Positions 51,705 through 60,491 of a DNA stretch of 64,000 nucleotides are shown one piece after another. Numbering within the stretch: the stretch's first letter is position 1; every line of letters starts with the position of its first letter. The notes beneath the pieces are model-generated. The model was not told the origin of the DNA. It did no database searches and saw nothing but the letters and a program-made list of their open reading frames with translations. The DNA is taken from IMG/VR virus record IMGVR_UViG_3300034037_000036, positions 22,583 through 86,582 of that record; one strand, 5' to 3'. The translations under genes and the position numbers were made by a program. Source of the stretch: a virus.

Positions 51705-54155
51705 TTGGGTTGCAGATTGTCTGAAGAAATAAAACAATTAATGTTTGATGCCACATTTGAGGCAAAAAAAAGGAAATCAATTAAGGTATTTCCTGAACAT
51801 GTTTTATTGACTTTTTCAAAATATGAAAATGAATCAGCAAATAAATTTTTTGTTGGATTGAATATAGATAGAAATGAATTTGTATATGAAATAAAACAAT
51901 CGTTCTATATTGAAAGCAGCATATATTCAAACGATTCTGTTGAGGTATCCCAATCTTTAGAATTAAAAAAAATATTTGAGAAAATGAGAAGTGAATGTGA
52001 TGAATTTAATTGTGAAGAATTAAATTCATTACATTTGGTTTATTATATTTTTAAATTTTGTGAAAGATTAAATAAAATTTTATATAAATTTGATTTTGAT
52101 TTATTAACCTTAAAAAATATGATTATGAATGCAAATACCAATTTTATTGGCGGAACGCCTTTTAACAACACGAATAATAAAAATAAGAATGAAAAATTCT
52201 TAAAATTCTTTTGTGATGATATAACAGAAGATGCGTTTATGAAAAAAATTGACCCAGTTGTGGGGAGGGAAGAAGAAATTGACGATATGATTATCACATT
52301 GTCAAGAAGGAAGAAAAATAATGTGATATTGGTTGGTGAAGCTGGGGTTGGGAAAACAGCGATAGTTGAGGGATTGGCACAAAGGATTGTTAATGGAGAT
52401 GTTCCAGACATTTTATCAAACAAAAAAATATTATCATTAAATTTAACATCCTTAATTGCGGGAACAAAATATCGTGGTGAATTTGAAGAAAGAATGTTAA
52501 AATTGGTTGATATATTAAAAGAAGAACCTGACACAATATTGTTTATTGATGAAATACATACCATTGTAGGGGCTGGAAATGTTTCAGATGGTTTGGATGT
52601 TTCAAATATAATTAAACCATCTTTGGCACGAGGTGAAATACAAGTTATCGGGGCAACAACATTGGACGAATATAGGAAAACAATTGAAAATGATAAAGCC
52701 TTAACCAGAAGGTTTAAAGAAATTTTGGTTAATGAGCCATCCAATGATGATGTTATTAAAATATTGCATAATATAAAAGAAAAATATGAAGAATATCATG
52801 GTGTGGAATATGATGATGAAGTAATAGAATTGATAGTTAATTTATCAGATAAATATATTACATACAGATCAATGCCAGATAAGGCAATTGATGTCATGGA
52901 TGAAATTGGCAGTAGCAAAAGAATAAAAAGGGAAATACCAAAAGAGATAAAAAATAAAGAAATGGCATTGTCTGATTTGATAAAATTAAAAGAAGAAGCA
53001 ATAATAAATAAGGATTATGAAAAAGCAGCAGAATATAGGGATAAAGAAAAAGAATTAAGAACGGAAATAGAAGAAGGTAGAAAAAAATGGTTTAATAATT
53101 CCAATATTAGTAAAATAAAAATTAGTAAAGACGATGTTTATAGCATAATATCAAAAATTAGTAGAATACCTGTAAAACAACTTAATGAAGATGAAATTAC
53201 CAAATTAAAATATCTTGAAGAGGAATTAAAATCAAAAATAATTTCTCAAGATGAAGCAATTCATAAAGTATCAAATATAATAATAAATAATAAATTAAAT
53301 TTAAATAACAGGAATAAACCAATAGCTTCTTTAATATTAAGAGGTCCTACTGGCGTGGGTAAAACATATCTGGCTAAAAATGTTGCGAAATTATTATTCG
53401 GAGATGAAAAAGCAATAATAAGGTTTGATATGTCTGAATTTATGGAAAAATTTAATGTGTCCAGATTGATTGGCGCGCCTCCTGGATATGTTGGTTATGA
53501 TAAAGGTGGGGAATTAACAGAAAAAGTTAGAAAAAACCCATATTCAGTAATTCTATTTGATGAGATAGAAAAAGCACATAGAGATATTTATAACATTTTA
53601 TTACAAATATTGGATGATGGATATATAACAGACGCTAGCGGTCGTAAAATTAATTTTAAAAATACGTTGATTTTTATGACAACAAATGTTGGTGTTAAGG
53701 AAGCTGTGGAAAAGAAAAGCAGTTTGGTGGGTTTTGATTTAAATAAAACAGAAAATTCAGATATGGTTTATTTTTCAAAATTGGATAAAGAATTTAAAAA
53801 ATATTTTAGACCAGAATTTATAAATAGGATTGATTCTGTTATTGATTTTAATCCATTATCAAAAGAAGATTTAATAAATATATGTAAATTAGAAGTTAAT
53901 AAATTTTTGAATAATGTAAGGGAAAATGGTTATAATATAAAAATATCAGATATTGCAATGGAGAAAATGGTAGATTTGGTTTATGACCCAGCATACGGGG
54001 CAAGACCAATTGATAGAGGTATCAGAGAATATTTTGAGAATACAATCACAAAAAATATAATTGAAGGAAATGTGGTGAAGAATAAAAAATATAATTTAAC
54101 TTATTCCAAGAAAAGCAAAAGTTTCATAGTGAAAGAAATAAAAACTGGAAGATAA
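51705..54155 (+). CDS. clpC: ClpC-like AAA+ unfoldase with two ATPase domains
   Basis: 816 residues from a TTG start; a second TTG at 51717 (then SEEIKQ) is also possible, and no ATG fits. Clp N-domain about 1-140. D1: Walker A GEAGVGKT (211-218), Walker B LFIDEIH (279-285). Short ClpC-type middle with a UVR motif (429-456, DYEKAAEYRDKEKELRTEIE). D2: Walker A GPTGVGKT (547-554), pore loop GYVG (594-597), Walker B VILFDE. A loop SSLVGF (672-677) matches the VGF-type ClpP-docking loop of ClpC. So it may work with host ClpP to degrade host or phage proteins. Strong host-like promoter; a UVR-motif protein at 16203 could be its adaptor. Confidence 0.9.
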   Translation: MGCRLSEEIKQLMFDATFEAKKRKSIKVFPEHVLLTFSKYENESANKFFVGLNIDRNEFVYEIKQSFYIESSIYSNDSVEVSQSLELKKIFEKMRSECDEFNCEELNSLHLVYYIFKFCERLNKILYKFDFDLLTLKNMIMNANTNFIGGTPFNNTNNKNKNEKFLKFFCDDITEDAFMKKIDPVVGREEEIDDMIITLSRRKKNNVILVGEAGVGKTAIVEGLAQRIVNGDVPDILSNKKILSLNLTSLIAGTKYRGEFEERMLKLVDILKEEPDTILFIDEIHTIVGAGNVSDGLDVSNIIKPSLARGEIQVIGATTLDEYRKTIENDKALTRRFKEILVNEPSNDDVIKILHNIKEKYEEYHGVEYDDEVIELIVNLSDKYITYRSMPDKAIDVMDEIGSSKRIKREIPKEIKNKEMALSDLIKLKEEAIINKDYEKAAEYRDKEKELRTEIEEGRKKWFNNSNISKIKISKDDVYSIISKISRIPVKQLNEDEITKLKYLEEELKSKIISQDEAIHKVSNIIINNKLNLNNRNKPIASLILRGPTGVGKTYLAKNVAKLLFGDEKAIIRFDMSEFMEKFNVSRLIGAPPGYVGYDKGGELTEKVRKNPYSVILFDEIEKAHRDIYNILLQILDDGYITDASGRKINFKNTLIFMTTNVGVKEAVEKKSSLVGFDLNKTENSDMVYFSKLDKEFKKYFRPEFINRIDSVIDFNPLSKEDLINICKLEVNKFLNNVRENGYNIKISDIAMEKMVDLVYDPAYGARPIDRGIREYFENTITKNIIEGNVVKNKKYNLTYSKKSKSFIVKEIKTGR

Positions 54156-54171
54156 TCAATCTTCCAGTTTT
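54141..54171. terminator. Bidirectional terminator overlapping two gene ends
   Basis: AAAACTGGAAGAT / ATCTTCCAGTTTT, a 13-bp perfect stem with 5-base loop. It covers the end of the ClpC-like gene and the end of the leftward coiled-coil gene, so it serves both. Confidence 0.9.
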
Positions 54172-54545
54172 TTATATTCTTCAAGATAAGTATTAATTTT
54201 TTCAAATATTTTATCAGCTTTTTCTTCAAAATTTGAAATTTCTGAACTTATCATATAATAATCATCATCAGATGGTAATTGGTCAGCAGCTTCTTGTAAA
54301 TCATCCAACATATTTTTTAATATGTTTTCCATTCTTTCCAATTCAAAAATGCTTTTTTTGATTTTTCCCTTTTCAAATATCACATCATTAACTGTAAGAT
54401 TGTTTGTTTTTTCAATTACATTATCAACCATTTCAGATATTTTTTCTAAACCTTTGTTTAAAGTTTCTAAAAGCCCTTCAACTTCTTTTAATGTTTTGAT
54501 TTTTATTGCTTGTTCTTCAGTTATTATTATTTTTCTATTTTTCAT
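54156..54545 (-). CDS. Coiled-coil protein with IITEEQ start
   Basis: 129 residues. MKNRKIIITEEQ at the N-terminus carries the I/L-x-T-E pattern, then a long coil (about 15-120; ELERMENILKNMLDDLQEAA). Probably a head-internal or scaffold-associated protein. It shares the bidirectional terminator with ClpC. The upstream leader on the minus strand reads AATATTTATATTATGTG, one form of the candidate promoter motif. Confidence 0.5.
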   Translation of the reverse strand: MKNRKIIITEEQAIKIKTLKEVEGLLETLNKGLEKISEMVDNVIEKTNNLTVNDVIFEKGKIKKSIFELERMENILKNMLDDLQEAADQLPSDDDYYMISSEISNFEEKADKIFEKINTYLEEYKKLED

Positions 54546-54610
54546 AATTTTTCATTTTTTGGTATTATTTAATTGTATGAACAATATCACATAATATAAA
54601 TATTAAAATT

Positions 54611-55318
54611 ATGAAAATGAACATACTTGCTAAAATAATTGTCTTATTATTTATTATTTTTAATGCTAAAAGTTTAAATATCATAAACAAAAAATTTGAG
54701 AAGAGGGACGTTAAAAATTTTATTGAAAAAGAAAAAATACAATCTGATGAAACTTATAAAATTATTAAAAATAATTTAAAATATTTTAATAGTGAATTAA
54801 GTGATTATGAATTGGAGGTGATTTATAAAACAATAAAATTTTATTCAATGGATACCAATTATAATCACTTAAAATTATATTGTTCTCAATTAATGTTGGA
54901 GAGTGGTGTAAGACATGAAAAAAATGGTAACATAATAAAATCAAATACTGGAGCAATTGGAATTGCTCAAATAACAGGAACTACTGGATATTATTTTTTA
55001 TTGAGAAAAATCACACCAAACGATAGTATTCTATTAGAGAAAATAAACGTTACGGATTTTTCTTTTGTTTATTCCAAAGAATTAAATAAGAATGAAAAAA
55101 TAAGATTAGTGAGAAAGTGGTTGGAAAAGTATGAAAATAATATATTCATGTGGGGATTGATAAACCACCACAATTTTAAAATGGTTAATGATATATATAA
55201 ATCATTATTGATATATAATATAGGATATTCTGGCATGAAAAGGTATATCCAAGAAAATTCAATGTATAATCATGAATATATTATGTTGATACTAAAAAAT
55301 GTTGAAATATATTGTTAA
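54611..55318 (+). CDS. Lytic transglycosylase-like protein (SLT fold)
   Basis: 235 residues. A hydrophobic N-terminus (ILAKIIVLLFIIFNAKS) acts as signal or anchor. The SLT core: catalytic Glu97 in SQLMLESGVRHE, NTGAIGIAQITGTTGYYF (113-130), and late YNIGYSGMKRYI and YNHEYIMLI. Such enzymes cleave peptidoglycan without water, giving anhydro ends. It could act as the lysis enzyme or help at infection; the signal sequence favours export to the periplasm. It stands alone on the plus strand. Confidence 0.75.
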   Translation: MKMNILAKIIVLLFIIFNAKSLNIINKKFEKRDVKNFIEKEKIQSDETYKIIKNNLKYFNSELSDYELEVIYKTIKFYSMDTNYNHLKLYCSQLMLESGVRHEKNGNIIKSNTGAIGIAQITGTTGYYFLLRKITPNDSILLEKINVTDFSFVYSKELNKNEKIRLVRKWLEKYENNIFMWGLINHHNFKMVNDIYKSLLIYNIGYSGMKRYIQENSMYNHEYIMLILKNVEIYC

Positions 55319-55319
55319 T

Positions 55320-55475
55320 TTATTTTTTTAAATGTTTAATTTTTTCATAAATTGAATGAATCATCTCATATACTTTTCTATTCTCTTCTAAAATAGAGTG
55401 TAATATATTCAACTCTTCTTTAATATTTTGACTATCTGATGAATTATTTGATTTTATAATAACATTCGGTTTCAT
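55320..55475 (-). CDS. Very small helical protein, 51 residues
   Basis: MKPNVIIKSNNSSDS start, then a helical charged stretch (NIKEELNILHSILEENRK) ending KHLKK. Start forms an ATGA overlap with the stop of the 33-residue gene upstream, which supports both as real. Below the usual length cut-off. Function unknown. Confidence 0.45.
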   Translation of the reverse strand: MKPNVIIKSNNSSDSQNIKEELNILHSILEENRKVYEMIHSIYEKIKHLKK

Positions 55476-55573
55476 TTTTTCTCATTTTTTTTTCTTTCAA
55501 TAACTTTTTTGGCTATTTTTTCTACCAATTTAACAAAATCACCTTTTTTAAGTAATACTTTTTTATTTTTCAT
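55472..55573 (-). CDS. Very small basic protein, 33 residues
   Basis: MKNKKVLLKKGDFVKLVEKI then AKKVIERKKNEKK. The lysine-rich helix has the same style as N-termini of other minus-strand proteins in this window. Translation-coupled to 55320-55475 through ATGA. Function unknown. Confidence 0.4.
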   Translation of the reverse strand: MKNKKVLLKKGDFVKLVEKIAKKVIERKKNEKK

Positions 55574-55688
55574 AATTTTGAATTTAAATATTGTTATTTT
55601 TAATAACTTCCCTATTATTAAATAGTGTTAATTTATTAAATGTTTTTAATTATTATGTTTTTCTATAGTCTGAAATGTATTGAAACTA

Positions 55689-56306
55689 TTATTCATTATT
55701 TAAAAATTTTAATAAAAAATATTCTAATAGTTTTATTTTATTTATATATTTACTATCTACTAATTTAAGTGATATTAAATTATCTTTTTTATAATTAAAA
55801 ACATTATTTAATTTAATTACTTTGGTTATAGTTATATCATCATTTTCAAAAAAATATCGTAATATATTTTTGTTATGTATTAAGAAACCAACATTAGAAT
55901 TATTTTGATATAACCATTCAAAGGTTATATTGTCTTTATATTGGTTAATTAAAGTTATTAAATATTTATGTAGGTTTTTAAATTTGATTATGCTATAATC
56001 AATAATTTCTCTCATTTTTATGGTTGATTCATCATCTTCAATTAGGTCTTTATACAAAATCTTTTTATCTTTAATTGATAATGAAACAATTTCTTTCGGG
56101 AAATTTTCCTTAAATAATTTAAAATTTTCACTTATCTTATTTAGTTCATTTATGATATATTCAGTTTCATTAATATTATCAACTATATTATCATCATTTG
56201 TATTTTTAACAATATTGTTTACAAAATGTAATAGTTTGTATTTTTTGTATTCAAAATCAATTGGTGGTGATAAAAAATCGTCTAAGAATTGATTATATAG
56301 TATCAT
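55689..56306 (-). CDS. Unknown 205-residue protein
   Basis: Helical N-terminal half with coiled-coil character (EYIINELNKISENFKLF), beta-like second half (NNSNVGFLIHNKNILRYFF). No membrane segment, no recognised motif. It follows the sulfotransferase gene with a 31-base gap and may be co-transcribed with it. Function unknown. Confidence 0.5.
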   Translation of the reverse strand: MILYNQFLDDFLSPPIDFEYKKYKLLHFVNNIVKNTNDDNIVDNINETEYIINELNKISENFKLFKENFPKEIVSLSIKDKKILYKDLIEDDESTIKMREIIDYSIIKFKNLHKYLITLINQYKDNITFEWLYQNNSNVGFLIHNKNILRYFFENDDITITKVIKLNNVFNYKKDNLISLKLVDSKYINKIKLLEYFLLKFLNNE

Positions 56307-56337
56307 TTTCTTAATTGTTAAAACATGTTATTTTTGA

Positions 56338-56952
56338 TTATAACATTTTATAATCAAAATTTATAAAATCATCATAAAACATTTCATTTATAAAAGTTAT
56401 ATCTTCATTATCTAAATAATACATAAAATCTTTTCTTTCTCTATTATTTGATTTATTTTTATGTGGTAATTTAATGTTTTCATTGAAACCAATTAATTTT
56501 AATAATTTTTTCCAATCTTCTTGAATATTTTCAACCTTTCCAATAAAATCTATATCAATTTCATTATTTTCATTTATTAAAAAATCAGTTTGTCTTAATT
56601 TGTGATCTAAATCTATTTTACTATAATGTCTTTTATACCAATTTTTAAAATGGTGTTTATTAAAATTAACGCCTTTATTAAACCAAAAATATTCAGAAAC
56701 AAATCTGTCATAAGGATTTCTTACAAAAGAAAATATAAATAAATCATTTTTAATTTTTTTTATTTCATCAAATTTCATTAAATCTATAAATCTTAAATGT
56801 TGTGGTGCAAAACTAATACCATCAAAATTATATATGTTAGAAGTTTTAAAAAACAAATCTTCCCTTTGCATCCCAAAACAAATTTCAATAGAACTCCCAT
56901 AGCATTTTGGGATATGAATAAATAATATTTTTTTATTCGGGTGTAAAGGCAT
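56338..56952 (-). CDS. Sulfotransferase family protein
   Basis: 204 residues from the ATG at 56952; two upstream GTG codons are rejected. PAPS-binding motifs: KILFIHIPKCYGSSIE (5' phosphosulfate loop; KC in place of the common KT or KG) and FIFSFVRNPYDRFVSEYFW (3' phosphate site with Arg and Ser). FIGKVENIQEDWKKL matches the later conserved FIGrfEnl-type block. Family transfers sulfate from PAPS to sugars. Together with the glycosyltransferases it suggests a sulfated glycan on virion or host. Sulfotransferases are known but rare in marine phages. Confidence 0.85.
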   Translation of the reverse strand: MPLHPNKKILFIHIPKCYGSSIEICFGMQREDLFFKTSNIYNFDGISFAPQHLRFIDLMKFDEIKKIKNDLFIFSFVRNPYDRFVSEYFWFNKGVNFNKHHFKNWYKRHYSKIDLDHKLRQTDFLINENNEIDIDFIGKVENIQEDWKKLLKLIGFNENIKLPHKNKSNNRERKDFMYYLDNEDITFINEMFYDDFINFDYKML

Positions 56953-57047
56953 ATCTTTATTTTTCACCACAATTTAGTCCACCAATGAATGGTGTATGTA
57001 TCTTCTTTAATAAAATTTTTATTAAACTTTTGTTTATAACCGTATGG

Positions 57048-57091
57048 GTGAACTACCAACCCATCAGCTTTGCTGTGGGTGGGTAGTTCAC
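57048..57091. repeat. Solo hairpin like the IS607/IS605 right end
   Basis: GTGAACTACC / GGTAGTTCAC, then ACCCA / TGGGT and CAGC / GCTG around loop TTT: a nearly perfect 44-base hairpin. The motif GTGGGTGGGTAGTT is shared with the right end at 47611-47624. There is no transposase here, so it is a remnant end or a small non-autonomous element. Confidence 0.8.
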
Positions 57092-57107
57092 TTTTCAATT
57101 AACGGTC

Positions 57108-57485
57108 TTAATCTTTCTCAAAAAATTCTTGTATGGTATGTATTAGCCAAGCACCCCCGCTACCAATAACCCCATCAATAAAAGTAAAGAAAATGTTGAT
57201 ATTATATTTTTCAATAAACAAATAATCAAATAAATCTATTGATATGTTTGATTGTATTGGCATATTATTTATGAAGAAATTGTATGTTGGTGAATATAAT
57301 GTTATTGAATAAAATACCCCAACCCAAAAAGGAAGGCACATCATACACCCAAACAATTTACCTAAAAATGTTTGCGGTTCTTTATATACTCCAACAAACT
57401 CTCTAAATCTTTGGAATATTGAACCATATACAATTATGTTTGATGTTGAATAAACGATTAAAAAGAAAAATACCATTGTTTCCAT
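57108..57485 (-). CDS. Membrane protein with CMMC motif
   Basis: 125 residues. N-terminal hydrophobic segment (about 3-22), then KLFGCMMCLPFWVGVFYSI (about 43-61) and a third hydrophobic region near 95-115 (FFTFIDGVIGSGGAWLI). The Cys-x-x-Cys next to FWVG is typical of a small-membrane-protein group in phages (DUF1360-like, by memory). Function unknown. Confidence 0.6.
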   Translation of the reverse strand: METMVFFFLIVYSTSNIIVYGSIFQRFREFVGVYKEPQTFLGKLFGCMMCLPFWVGVFYSITLYSPTYNFFINNMPIQSNISIDLFDYLFIEKYNINIFFTFIDGVIGSGGAWLIHTIQEFFEKD

Positions 57486-57524
57486 AATTTTTTTTGTTTT
57501 AAAAATACCAAAAAAAATAAAATA

Positions 57525-58388
57525 TTATAATTTATTTTTTCCTGTAAAATATCCCAATTCAAATAATGTCTTAATATCATTAATATTAAAATCATTTAAA
57601 GAAATGTTTAAATCATCTTCAGGTCTCACAATTTTATGTTCAACGCCAGACATTTGCAATATTTTAATATCATCGTTTATATTATCAACGGATATTATAT
57701 CCATAATTCTGTCGCCAAGTGCCAATATATTATTATTTTTAAATCTTTTTATTTTTAAATTTTGCGGGTGGGGAGTTATTAATGTTATGGAATAATCATT
57801 TATATTATTTTTAATTATTTTTTCCAAAGCAAATATAACCCCAGCTGATTGTTTAATACCACCGTCCAAAAAAGGAACACCTTTTATTTCCTTTGGTGGC
57901 ATAATTAAAGGTATGGATGCTGATGCAATTAGATAATCAAAAAAATCATCGCTTAACTGTGAAGAATATTCAATATCACCACTATATAAATTAACCGCAC
58001 CAACAAATATATCAACATTGGAATTTAATAAATTTTCTTTTTTTATAATATCTTTTACTTTATTTTCCATTGGCGTAAATTCTGCAAATCCTGCACTTTT
58101 GCTAAATAAAAAATCCATTACTAATTTAAAAAATGGTTTTTTTCTAACAATACTATTTGAGTTATGTATATTTTTAAACCAAAAATCAATTAATGTTTCC
58201 ACAGATTCTTTAAATGTTTTTCCTTTACCCATTTCATTACATATAAACGCTCCATTTAAAGAACCTACACTTATACCAATTATTATATCGGGAGAATAAT
58301 TAGTTTCTGATAATGCTTTTAAAACTCCACATTCCCAAATTCCTTTTACAGAACCTCCACCTAATATTAAGATTTCTTTTTTTTCCAT
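57525..58388 (-). CDS. Patatin-like phospholipase
   Basis: 287 residues. Oxyanion loop GGGSVKG (10-16), nucleophile elbow GISVG with Ser40 (38-42), and the Ser-Asp dyad partner Asp175 in FLDGG (174-177). The block ASASIPLIMPPKEIKG between them fits the family. Patatins are acyl hydrolases with a Ser-Asp dyad, cutting phospholipids. All catalytic residues are present, so it is likely active, and it could damage the membrane at lysis or act as an injected effector. Followed (downstream on the minus strand) by the CMMC membrane protein. Confidence 0.9.
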   Translation of the reverse strand: MEKKEILILGGGSVKGIWECGVLKALSETNYSPDIIIGISVGSLNGAFICNEMGKGKTFKESVETLIDFWFKNIHNSNSIVRKKPFFKLVMDFLFSKSAGFAEFTPMENKVKDIIKKENLLNSNVDIFVGAVNLYSGDIEYSSQLSDDFFDYLIASASIPLIMPPKEIKGVPFLDGGIKQSAGVIFALEKIIKNNINDYSITLITPHPQNLKIKRFKNNNILALGDRIMDIISVDNINDDIKILQMSGVEHKIVRPEDDLNISLNDFNINDIKTLFELGYFTGKNKL

Positions 58389-58393
58389 GATTT

Positions 58394-58696
58394 TTATAAT
58401 TTAATTTGTTTTTTATTATCTATTTCATTAAAAGTTTTTAATATTGAAATATTTTCTTTTAATAATTCATTTATATTTTTATTTTCATAACACATTGATA
58501 ATATTATGTTATTTGGATTTTCACCATCTGAAAATCTATATTTAAATTCATCAACAAATTCATTCAATTTATTCTTTTTTAATATTTCCAACAAATATTC
58601 ATAAAATTCAAATCTGCTGCTAATTTCTTCTGGATTATTTCTAATAAATTCATTCTTTTTATTGTTGTAAGCACTATTTAAATAACTTTTTCTCAT
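58394..58696 (-). CDS. Unknown 100-residue protein
   Basis: Helical charged protein (MRKSYLNSAYNNKKNEFI). It contains a helical C-terminus (ELLKENISILKTFNEI). Lies 5 bases before the patatin gene in the same direction and may be co-translated. Not recognised. Confidence 0.5.
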   Translation of the reverse strand: MRKSYLNSAYNNKKNEFIRNNPEEISSRFEFYEYLLEILKKNKLNEFVDEFKYRFSDGENPNNIILSMCYENKNINELLKENISILKTFNEIDNKKQIKL

Positions 58697-58709
58697 AATA
58701 TAAAATTTT

Positions 58710-59069
58710 TTAAATTTTATTAATTTTTGAATAGAGATTTTTGTAGTCTGTTATTTTTTTTTTATTTTTTTTTAAAAAGTCTAATGTTATATTTTTTTTG
58801 TTAGAATTTTCTTCTGTGATTTCGTAGAGATATTTTTTATATTCGTTTTTATCTATTTTTTTTAATATTGAGGATACTTGATTATAGTTTAACCACTCCA
58901 TTACTTTTGCATCAAATTCTTTTGAATTATCCCCATACTTTTCTTTGTAAATTTTTAATTCTTCCCTTATATGATTGAAATATATTTTTTCTAAAAAGGA
59001 AGTTTTTTTGTTAATATTTAAATTTTCTTTTATGACATTAATTATATTTTCAATCATCATCAATTCCAT
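58710..59069 (-). CDS. Unknown 119-residue helical protein
   Basis: All-helical and charged (ENIINVIKENLNINKK, YLYEITEENSNKKNIT). ATG start, with another ATG three codons on. First gene of the 59069-57108 leftward operon, with a candidate phage promoter motif 34-54 bases upstream. No family recognised. Confidence 0.5.
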   Translation of the reverse strand: MELMMIENIINVIKENLNINKKTSFLEKIYFNHIREELKIYKEKYGDNSKEFDAKVMEWLNYNQVSSILKKIDKNEYKKYLYEITEENSNKKNITLDFLKKNKKKITDYKNLYSKINKI

Positions 59070-59444
59070 TGTAATATCTATATCTTTTGTTAGTTGCAGG
59101 AATCCCTCAATATATAAATAGAAATTTTAAAGACATTTTAGATAAATTTAATGAATAAAAAAAAAATATTTTTTATGTAATGGAATTTATTTTTTCATAT
59201 CTTTGGAAAAAAATAATTATAAATTTTTTTGAAGAATATATTTTGAAAAAAACTATTTAAATAATGATGAAGATTATAAATGAAAATATTAAAAATATTC
59301 ATATTTTTTTTGGTATTGCTTATTGTTTTTTTAAAGTAAAAAAACCTCCAAATATTAACAGCCCTTAACTATTTTTTATAATAGTTTTTAGTTGTAATTT
59401 AAACACATAAGTTAATTTAATAACAAATAAAAAAATAAAATATT
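59070..59444. other. Intergenic region between divergent operons (375 bases)
   Basis: It contains the minus-strand motif at 59103, a weak AACTATT / AATAGTT hairpin (59368-59387), and two tiny overlapping ORFs (19 and 34 codons, at 59280 and 59264) that I do not call as genes. No TAnnTTTG box is seen before the NrdB gene, so its promoter is probably of another class. Confidence 0.6.
59103..59122 (-). promoter_or_regulatory. Candidate phage promoter motif (minus strand)
   Basis: On the minus strand this reads TCTATTTATATATTGAGGG, about 34 bases before the leftward operon start at 59069. Same form as the sites at 1426, 25421 and 33537(-). Confidence 0.4.
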
Positions 59445-60458
59445 ATGGAATTAAAATTTAATAATAAAGAGGAATCTTTGTCTAAAAATTTAGATGAACC
59501 AATATTAAAAGAAAATCCAGATAGGTTTGTATTATTTCCAATAGTACATGAAGATATATGGAAAATGTACAAAAAAGCTGAAGCAAGTTTTTGGACAGCT
59601 GAAGAAATTGATTTGGCACAAGATGTATATGATTGGGAAAACAAATTAAATGATGATGAAAGATACTTTATTAAACACATATTGGCTTTTTTTGCAGCCT
59701 CTGATGGTATAGTTAATGAAAATTTAGCGGAGAATTTTTTAAGAGAAGTTCAATACACTGAAGCTAAATTTTTCTATGGTTTTCAAGTAGCTATTGAAAA
59801 TATACATTCTGAAACATATTCATTATTGATTGATACATATATTAAAGATAGTGAAGAAAAAAATAGATTATTTAAAGCAATTGAAACACTTGATTGTGTT
59901 GGTAAAAAAGCAAAATGGGCTTTGGATTGGATTGAAAATGGCTCATTTGCAGAAAGGCTTGTTGCATTTGCTGCGGTTGAAGGAATATTTTTTAGCGGGG
60001 CATTTTGTTCTATTTTTTGGTTAAAGGAACGTGGTTTAATGCCAGGGTTAAGTTTTTCAAATAAATTAATATCAAGAGATGAAGGATTACATTGTGATTT
60101 TGCATGTTTATTATATACTAAACATTTAGTAAATAAATTACCTACCGAAAAAGTGATAAAAATAATAAAAGATGCTGTTGATATTGAGAAGGAATTTATT
60201 ACTAGTGCTTTACCAGTAGATTTAATTGGAATGAACTCAAAACTTATGTCTCAATATATAGAATTTGTTGCTGATAGATTATTGGTTGAGCTTGGTTGTC
60301 ATAAAATATATGATTCAACAAATCCATTTCCTTTTATGGAATTAATATCTTTACAAGGAAAAACAAACTTTTTTGAAGATAGAGTATCTGAATACCAAAA
60401 ACCTGGAGTAGCAATAGAAAATAGCAAAAAAGAAATAACATTTGATGAAGATTTTTAA
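59445..60458 (+). CDS. nrdB: Class I ribonucleotide reductase small subunit NrdB
   Basis: 337 residues. By alignment with the eukaryote-type R2 family: iron ligands Asp87 ([10 protein letters not shown]), Glu118 and His121 (AIENIHSE), Glu179 (AAVEGIFF), Glu213 and His216 (RDEGLHCDF), and radical Tyr125 (HSETYS). The C-terminal peptide FDEDF resembles the R1-docking tail. All key residues are present, so it should be active and supply the tyrosyl radical for dNTP synthesis. Resemblance to eukaryotic and Bacteroidota R2 is strong in the SFWTAEE and DRLLVELG blocks. Followed by nrdA after 33 bases. Confidence 0.97.
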   Translation: MELKFNNKEESLSKNLDEPILKENPDRFVLFPIVHEDIWKMYKKAEASFWTAEEIDLAQDVYDWENKLNDDERYFIKHILAFFAASDGIVNENLAENFLREVQYTEAKFFYGFQVAIENIHSETYSLLIDTYIKDSEEKNRLFKAIETLDCVGKKAKWALDWIENGSFAERLVAFAAVEGIFFSGAFCSIFWLKERGLMPGLSFSNKLISRDEGLHCDFACLLYTKHLVNKLPTEKVIKIIKDAVDIEKEFITSALPVDLIGMNSKLMSQYIEFVADRLLVELGCHKIYDSTNPFPFMELISLQGKTNFFEDRVSEYQKPGVAIENSKKEITFDEDF

Positions 60459-60491
60459 TAATAATAATATTTGTAAAAAAAACTAAAATAT

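Noticed and set aside
59264-59368. Two overlapping tiny ORFs (34 and 19 codons) upstream of nrdB
   Set aside because: They overlap each other in different frames, have no ribosome site or promoter, and give no recognisable product beyond a short hydrophobic stretch.
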